DNA from: Heterodera schachtii
Taxonomy: Eukaryota; Nematoda; Chromadorea; Rhabditida; Heteroderidae
Direction: 5' to 3'
DNA length: 64,000 bases
Assembly: GCA_023374025.1 (NCBI GenBank)
Contig: SIJG01000014.1
Location: 481,077-545,076 of the forward strand
In this document: in pieces, positions 53,206 to 64,000 of the stretch
How the letters are laid out: each line of letters starts with the position of its first letter
How positions within the stretch are numbered: position 1 is the stretch's first letter
Notes under the pieces: generated by a model
What the model saw: the letters and a program-made list of their open reading frames with translations, nothing else
Told to the model about the DNA's origin: nothing
Database searches by the model: none
Made by a program: the position numbers and the translations under genes

Positions 53206-55834
53206 TTTGGCACCAAAAGTCGCATACTTTGCCACCCTTTTCCATTTTCTGCGTTGTTTATTTCACTGCTGCTGTAGTTGTTGTTATTGTTAATGATGTT
53301 GTTGTTGTTCGTACTTTTTCTCTTGGCCGACCCTTTCGGACTGAAACTTTCCTCTCTCAGACAGTTCAGCAAATTCGCCATTATTCGGCTGAACGCCCTC
53401 CGAAAGTCGCGGTTGAAAATGCCGTAAATGACCTTTTGAGAAGCGGAAATTTAAAGATTATTTAATTTAATTCACCGGATTAAGCGACGAATTGGCGTAG
53501 CCGAGCCAAGTCACAGCCTAAAAAAGCAAAACATGGACAGAAAAAGGCAATTTGCACCTGAAAAAGGAAAGGGGTGAACAGTTGGGGTTGGAAGGAGCGC
53601 CACACATTGACGACGAAAAAGGGCGTCCAACAGAACAGAAAAGTGCCCATAATCACTCCCAAAGTGACGCGTGCCTTCTGATCGGAGCTTAGCGACCGTC
53701 CACCGCCGCTGCGAAGCGGCGACGAAATTGGAGAGAAAGTGGCGGGGGGCTGAACAAAGGCACTTTTTGGGGGAGGGGGGGAAGGCACACCCCGAAGAGA
53801 TGGCACACCTCACAATTGTTGTTGGTGCCGGTCGACTGCTTCTTCCCGTCGCTGCCATTCCATGCCTTTGCCATCGCTTCGCCCGTCCGTCGTGCCCCCG
53901 GCGTTCTCAGAGTCGCGCTCAGAATGGGCGTTCCCTGCCGAAGGGTGGCGTCCACAGTGGCCGAGTCCGCCTCCCTTTTTGCCGCCACATTCACAACACT
54001 TTGCCACCCGTTTTGATTGACGGTCGTCCCATTGGCCACAGGCGCCGAAGTCGGTGCCGTTTCGGCAGAGGGAGCGGAAGAAACGGCACAATGGAGGGAA
54101 GTTCGGGTGGAGGGCGGAAGCAATTCGGAAGACGGACGAACGACCACTTGACGAATGCGATCACTGGCCAATTGGAGGATGAGTAGGGAAGTGGCCTAGG
54201 GGAGAAAGGAATGTACAAATGAGAGAGGGTAGGGGTAGGAGAGAGAGAGAGCGAGAGAGAGAGAGAGAGAGAGGGGGGGGGGAGAGAAAACGATTGGGAA
54301 AATAAATAGAATACATTGGTAATGATCAGTGATCACCTGTTTCAGTTGGGCTTGGATGGAACGCGCGTGTTTGCGCGCATACAAATACAGCTTGGAATAG
54401 AGGAAAAGCATCAGAGTGGCCGGAAGGAAGAAAGAGAGCAGCGAGGAGAACACAGCGTAAGACGGAGACAGAGAAAGTTGGCATTGCGACCGCCTGCCAA
54501 AGAAAGAAACAAATGAAAACCGAACGGATATTCTTTTTCTAATCATTTCTTTCACTCTTTCTCTAATTCTAATACTATTTCTCTCTCTCTCTCTCTCCCT
54601 TTTTTTTCTTTAATTTTATTGCCTTCCAATTTCTCCCTCTTTCTGTTGCTGTTTTTCGCCGTCTTCGCCATTGTTCACGGCGCCAAAGGCAATTTGAGCA
54701 GTGCCAACGAAAGCGGAAAGGACCCAAATGGCACAAATTGCCCAGCAAATAGCACGGCGATTAATGAACCTTCAGGGGATGGATGACCTTCCGAATTAAT
54801 ACCAAAAATTCCCTTAGTTTTTGTTCAGCATTTCCTTTAAATTATAAATTCGGAAACATTTTCATCCCAATTGCCAATTTGCAAAAAATTTTCCCGATGG
54901 CATTTCCTTTCGTGTTTAAAACAAACAAATAGCAAAAAAAGGAAAGCATTGAATTGGCGGGGGAGAGAATATTTGATGACCATTTGAGAAGCGGAAAAGG
55001 GGAAAGAAAGGCGAAGGAAATGGCAAACGAAAAATGAAAAAAAGTGCCAACCGATGGAATTCGCAAAAAAAAAGTCGAAAAGTGTTTCGAATGCCAATTC
55101 CCCCCCCCCCCCCCCCGCCCCTTTCTCACCTGGCATATCGCATTGGTCTGCTGATATGCACAAATCTGTCCAATGCAATTGCACACTGAAAAAGGAAAAT
55201 TGAGACCAAAAACGAAGAAATTCTCGGGATTAAAGGAAAAGCTCAAAAGAAATCTTTGGCCAATTCAGTCCATTTCAATATTTGAATACCAAGTTGAGAA
55301 TTGAGGCGGTGCAGCAAGTGATGTCCACACAAATCCAAAATTGACAGAAAAGTGCGCCGAAAGGCCTTAATTAAAGGGGAAAACCCAAAAAAATGAAAAA
55401 GGAAAAGAAAAGGGCAAACCAATGTCCGAGAAGATCATTAGCAGCAGCAAAAACCATAACCTAAGCGGGGGGAAAAAGGGGGAAAAAGAGGAAAAAAGGG
55501 GGGAAGGAAGTAAGGAGGGGGGGAGGGGGAGGATAATGGGGGAGGGGCGACTGACCGACGCGGAGACGAGAAGGTCGGAGACGGCCAAAGAAACGAGGAA
55601 CAAATTCTCAGGCTGCCGCCTCAGCTTCCGATCATAAAAAATGGCCGCGATGACCAGCGAATTGCCGGAGAAGGCCAAAGAGATGAGCAGAGCGAAGAGA
55701 AAAACGCTGAGAACGGACAGAAAAAGCGAATGGACGGGGGGCAAAAGCAAAGGGGGAGGGGACGAATCGGGTGGCATCGGCACCACCCAGGGGGACATCG
55801 GCACGGGCACACCGAACTGAAAGGGAAAGCGCAA
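53184..55834 (-). CDS. biogenic amine G-protein-coupled receptor, D1-dopamine-like
   Basis: Seven-span rhodopsin-family receptor. TM1 and TM2: [12 protein letters not shown] and [16 protein letters not shown] (55834-55550). The next exon has [14 protein letters not shown], then [20 protein letters not shown] (TM3) and the exon [21 protein letters not shown]4: [20 protein letters not shown] (about 54690-54770). TM5: [20 protein letters not shown] (about 54400-54470). A long Ser/Thr/Pro-rich third loop lies at 53680-54190. TM6: [22 protein letters not shown]7: [14 protein letters not shown] joined to [14 protein letters not shown] across an intron. The tail is Asn-rich and ends at 53184. An Asp opens TM3 (VDIT) and serve as the amine-binding residue in this class. 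[11 protein letters not shown] recalls D1-type dopamine receptors; DOP-1 is the best guess, but octopamine or serotonin receptors are not excluded. The DRY motif is DRF. Confidence 0.85.
54240..54283. repeat. GA microsatellite followed by poly-G in a GPCR intron
   Basis: A run of GA dinucleotides with a few interruptions (54240-54272) is followed by a G9 tract, inside the intron between the TM5 exon and the third-loop exon of the GPCR gene. Confidence 0.8.
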
Positions 55835-58388
55835 TCAGCAGGGAGAGAGACAAACAATAAAAAATAGACAGGGAGGGGGGGGGGAAACAAAATGGGGCAA
55901 ATGTGAGAGGGATGATCAGAAATGATAAGTGAGTGATCAGAAGTTGGTAAGAAAACAAACAACAGCAAGTGATCGATCAGCAGAATAATTGAACAAGATG
56001 AGATGAAAGCGAAAATTAGTTGAATAAAAAAGTGATTGAAGAGGGGGGGGGGGAGTAAAAAGTGAAAAATGATCGGAAGAAAATTGATCAGCATAGAAAA
56101 TGTTCTAAAAAAATTGGAGAATGAAATAGAAAAGTCAAGAACGGGGTGGGTTTAAATGATCCAAAAGAAAAAAAAAAATTAAAAATAGAATAAAAAATGG
56201 AATGGAAAGAAAAGAGGGAGCAAAGAACAGAAAAAGGAGAAAATGGAATTAAATCAACGAATTATTGCCAATTAAGCGATGAATGAAAGTTTTCCTGAGT
56301 TTCTGAGCTTTCCATTCTAAATTTGGAGGTTACCCGCTTTTAGTCGCTGTGCTTTGCCAAATTTTGAGTTGAGTGATTGTTTAAACAGCTTCTGCTCTCC
56401 AATGGTTGGGGGAAAAGAGAAAATGAATGGGGGGAAAGGTTTTAGGGGGGAGAAAGCGGGGGATGATGATGTAAGGCAAAAATGGACGGAACAGAACAGC
56501 AAGAGGTAAGTGGGGATGAGCCAAAAGGCAAACATTGGGCGTGGAGTGAACAGTTAACGAATTCGGTGGGAATGTCCCACGAGGGATGGCCAAATGTTGT
56601 GGCACATCCGGGGAAAGACCTTCTGCCGAAAGACGCACCGAAAGCCAAAACCTCCGACTTTTTAACTAATTGGGGGAGGCGTGAAGAAGTGGCGGAAAAG
56701 AGGGAAAACGAAAAGAGACGCGGGAGAAGAGAGGAAAGGGGAGGGGAGAGAGAGGGAGGGAGGGGGAAAGGGAGGGAGGGGGGAGAGGAAAGAGAGGGGA
56801 GAGAAAGGGAGGGAGGGGAGGGGGAGACGAGTGCCATTCCGTTCTTCCCACACCCTTTGAAGTCCTTCGCACAGTCAGTCAAAGCCTTGGGCCATGCCCT
56901 CCCTACCTTGGCTTTAATATTAATGCAACTGAATGTTTGGAGTGGAATTTTGGAAAGGATGGGAAGGACGGACGAAAACGGGAGAGAGAAAGTCGGAGAA
57001 GGGAACGGAGGGGGGCTAAAGAAGTGGAAGAAACACTTTTTGGATGAGACAACTTTTGTTGGGGAAAGGGGCGAGTAGGAATTTGGCGGGACATGGGGGA
57101 CGGACGAGGCGGGGAGAGGGGGGGGGGGGACGGGGATGACCGACTGCTGCTTCTGCTAGCCGAGGAGAAGCCCATCCCATCGGGGCGATAAATAAATTGT
57201 CGGCAAAACGAATGGGCTCTCCCTGGAGAGAAAGTTCATAGAATAAAGAGTGTATGAGGAGGAGAGGGTAAAAGATGAGTTGAAGAGGAGGGGAAAGGGG
57301 GGGGGGGGGAGAGAGAGAGAGAGAGAGGGGGGGGGGGGGGCAAAAAAAAGGGGGGGGGGTAATTCCCCGAGCAATGAGCAGCAGGAAGGAGCACATCAGC
57401 CGGAAAAGGGTATTGGAGGGCCAAGAAACGAACGAATTTTCTACGTCCGCAAAAATAGTTAGTCACAATTCATTTGGCTATGGCTTATCAGCAGAAAGGG
57501 CAGAGGGGGGGGGGGGCCGAAAAAACGAGCTAAGAATATTAAATGAGAGCATTTATTTGTTTTTTTATTGGCTCAACCCGTCCCCATTAATTGAAAAACC
57601 CGCGGGGATGGAAAGGGATGCAAATGCAAATGATGCCTCCCCCCTTTCTCCCCCCCCCCCTTCGCCTCATTCATTGCCCCGTCCGTCTCCCCTTTCCATC
57701 CTTCACCTTCTCATCATCATTAGCCTTTCCAAGCAAAATGCAAACCTTAAGAAGAAACAACAAAAGGGGCGCCGCGCCGAAGGGAAATTGCCTTGGGGGC
57801 CAATGAATGAATGACTTGCCAATTGGCCAATTACACGTCAAAACGCATGCACGAAAGCCAAACAACAGCTGAGATTTGTTAATTGTTTTTAGCAGAACGG
57901 AGAAAACGACGGCGGTGGTCACAAAAAAAAACAGCAAAAGGAGCCGAAGTGACGGGGGCAGCCAAAGGGAAAGGAACGATGCCCCAGGGGGAATCTCCTG
58001 GGGAATTGATTCATTCATTGGGCAATTAATGCCAATTAGTGACCTCTTCTAATTTTGCATGTTGCTTTTTGAATATGTTTTTATTTACATATTATTCTTT
58101 CACTTAAAAAATTAATCACCGTTTAAAATGATGAGATGAATGAATTATCAATTAATCATAGACATTTCTAAAACACAAATACAAAATTTCAAATAATAAA
58201 GCAGCTAATTGGGAAGAAATGGCGAGTGCTGAGGGAATGCGAACATTTTGCTTGGTTGAGTGAATGCGCGAGAAGAGAGAGGGCGACTTTGGAACGGCCA
58301 ATGGCATTTTGGTGATCAGTGCCAATGATCACTCGCTGCTGTTGGTCCGTCCTCGTCATCTTTCGTTTCGTCGTCGTCCTCCGCCCCT
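55835..58388. other. low-complexity spacer between the GPCR and pkc-2
   Basis: No exon is supported. Contents: poly-G runs (55875-55884, 56043-56053, 57118-57129, 57299-57309, 57329-57341, 57506-57515), an A/G-rich stretch at 56690-56830, GA repeats at 57310-57328, and AT-rich sequence from 58020. It should carry the GPCR promoter on the left and the 3' untranslated region of pkc-2 on the right. Confidence 0.5.
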
Positions 58389-62673
<4,285 letters not shown>

Positions 62674-64000
62674 CTGAAATGAAACAATAAAAAATTGTTG
62701 GCATTGGCGAAAGAAGCCAATCCCTCCCCTCCCAATTTATTTTGGCATTTTTTAAATTTGTTTTTATTTTTGCTAATGGGCAGAGGGTGAAGCTGTACAA
62801 TGGTTGTTCTCGTTGTTGTTGTCATGTCCAGTGCTGTCTTGTGCTGGTGTTGGCGTTGTGTTTCCTATGAATGACCCCCCGGGCGTGAATATTCCGCCGG
62901 TGCTGTTCTTTTTGTTGCCGGAAGGCATTGGCCAATCAGTGGTCTTTGGTCTTTCGTTTCCTCGTCCTTCTCAAGGCCCTTCCTTCTTCCTTCCTTCACT
63001 TTTTTCTAGTTAATGAGTATTTTTAAATTTGTTATGTCTTTTTCATTTGCCTTTTCCTCTTTTTCTCATCGCTCTCTCCGTTTCTTCCTCTCCCTCCCTC
63101 CTCTCTATCGTTCTCTTAATTTTCCTTTGTTTCTTTCTTGTCCATTTTCCCTTTTTTGCCCCCGTGGCCACACTCTTTCTAATCTTCCGTCCGGCCTAAC
63201 TCTCCTTTCCCGCCCCCATTTTCAGTAAATTTATTCGTCCCAAGTTGAATTAATCAATTTGCCGTTTCCCTTACGTCCCCAAAAATTCATTCCAAATGAG
63301 TCATTCATTTGGTGGAAAAGGAATAAAACGGGAGATGAAATCAGCTAATAAGAGATAGATATGATAAGGAAAGAAAAAAAAAGCAGGAGCGAAAGTGTGG
63401 GGGGGGGCAAAAAGCCAAAAAAGAAAAGGAAAAAAAGGGGGGGAGGCAAAAGAAAGTGTCCAAATTTAATATGGAATCAGTCACATCAGCAGTAATAATA
63501 AAGAATGAATGAATTGAATGAGTGGTTAGAATTGGTTATTTGAGATGAGACGGCGAATGGGCGGCGGGGGAAAGGGGGGGGGGGGGGACAACGTTTGTTC
63601 GTTCCTTCGTTCATTCGTTCGTTTGTTCGATCGGTCGGTCGATCATTTGAGGCATTTTCTTTTCATTTAACCTTCTCATTATGGCAATTGCTCATTACTG
63701 ATCGGTCGTCTGCTCGTTTTACTCATTAAAAAAGTCATTGAAAAATGACCGGGAAAAACTGCCGCAGTCACTGCACTCAACGCCGGAGGGGGGGGGGGGG
63801 GGGGGTATTTCCCACCCGCCCTTCCCCCTTCCCCGGGGGTCTCTTTGTCCATTCCTTAGGCTATCCCTCCCCCGTCCCTCCCCTTCGTCCCCTTTCCCCC
63901 CATTTGTGCCTTTGTTTTGGAAATTCGGCCAACATTTCCTCAACTGCTTTCCAATTGTTCGCCTTACATTTCGCTCCTCCTCTGATGCTCGCCGTTGCGC
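62674..64000. other. upstream of the identified pkc-2 exons; no gene recognised
   Basis: Probably intron or promoter of pkc-2, whose first exon(s) are missing. Features seen are a CT-rich stretch (63040-63230), poly-G tracts (63408-63414, 63575-63589, 63787-63806) and a TTCG-type repeat of CGTTCGTTC and CGGTCGGTC words (63594-63650). No coding exon could be supported on either strand. Confidence 0.45.

Noticed and set aside
52618..53465. Plus-strand frames rich in Phe/Pro/Ser/Leu of 138-256 codons
   Set aside because: They are translations of the 24-bp minisatellite (unit divisible by three) and have no other support.

Overview
This window is nuclear DNA from a nematode, most likely a tylenchid plant parasite of the cyst-nematode type. 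Most genes are best explained as orthologues of worm genes: sax-3/Robo, egl-15/FGFR, conventional pkc-2, an rme-4-like DENN protein, a famk-1-like FAM20 kinase, alpha-tubulin and rps-23. Introns are mostly 40-60 nt, and several end in GC-AG, a splice type I recall as unusually common in Globodera. Spacers are full of long poly-G/poly-C tracts. Genus-level assignment is inference. All gene models were spliced by hand; exon boundaries could be off by a base or two.

Layout. 0.7-3.1 kb: a Glu/Lys-repeat protein with one C-terminal membrane span. 3.5-9.2 kb: two almost identical alpha-tubulin genes (- strand) on either side of rps-23 (+ strand). 9.5-11.6 kb: a Tc1/mariner-like non-autonomous transposon split by a hAT-like element, then a small TA-flanked element. 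12.7-15.7 kb: FAM20-type secretory-pathway kinase (-). 15.7-20.1 kb: low-complexity, G-rich spacer. 20.1-20.5 kb: C-terminal exons of an SR-type protein (-). 22.9-31.3 kb: sax-3/Robo axon-guidance receptor (-). 32.0-34.7 kb: DENND1/RME-4-like endocytic protein (-). 35.2-40.3 kb: tandem pair of TREX-like DEDDh 3'-5' exonucleases (+). 40.4-43.4 kb: TBC1D23-like trans-Golgi tether (+). 45.8-52.4 kb: egl-15-like FGF receptor (+). 52.75-53.2 kb: 24-bp minisatellite. 53.2-55.8 kb: D1-like biogenic amine GPCR (-). 58.4-62.7 kb: conventional protein kinase C with two alternative C-terminal ends (-).

No operon-like or cluster logic links these genes. They are ordinary metazoan single genes: neuronal guidance and signalling (sax-3, egl-15, amine GPCR, pkc-2), membrane traffic (rme-4-like, TBC1D23) and housekeeping (tubulin, rps-23). 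The points most worth following are the two pairs of tandem genes whose bodies are nearly identical while their flanks are unrelated (tubulin and TREX), which points to recent duplication or gene conversion; the pkc-2 alternative last exon in which the hydrophobic-motif phosphosite is an aspartate; and the nested transposons.
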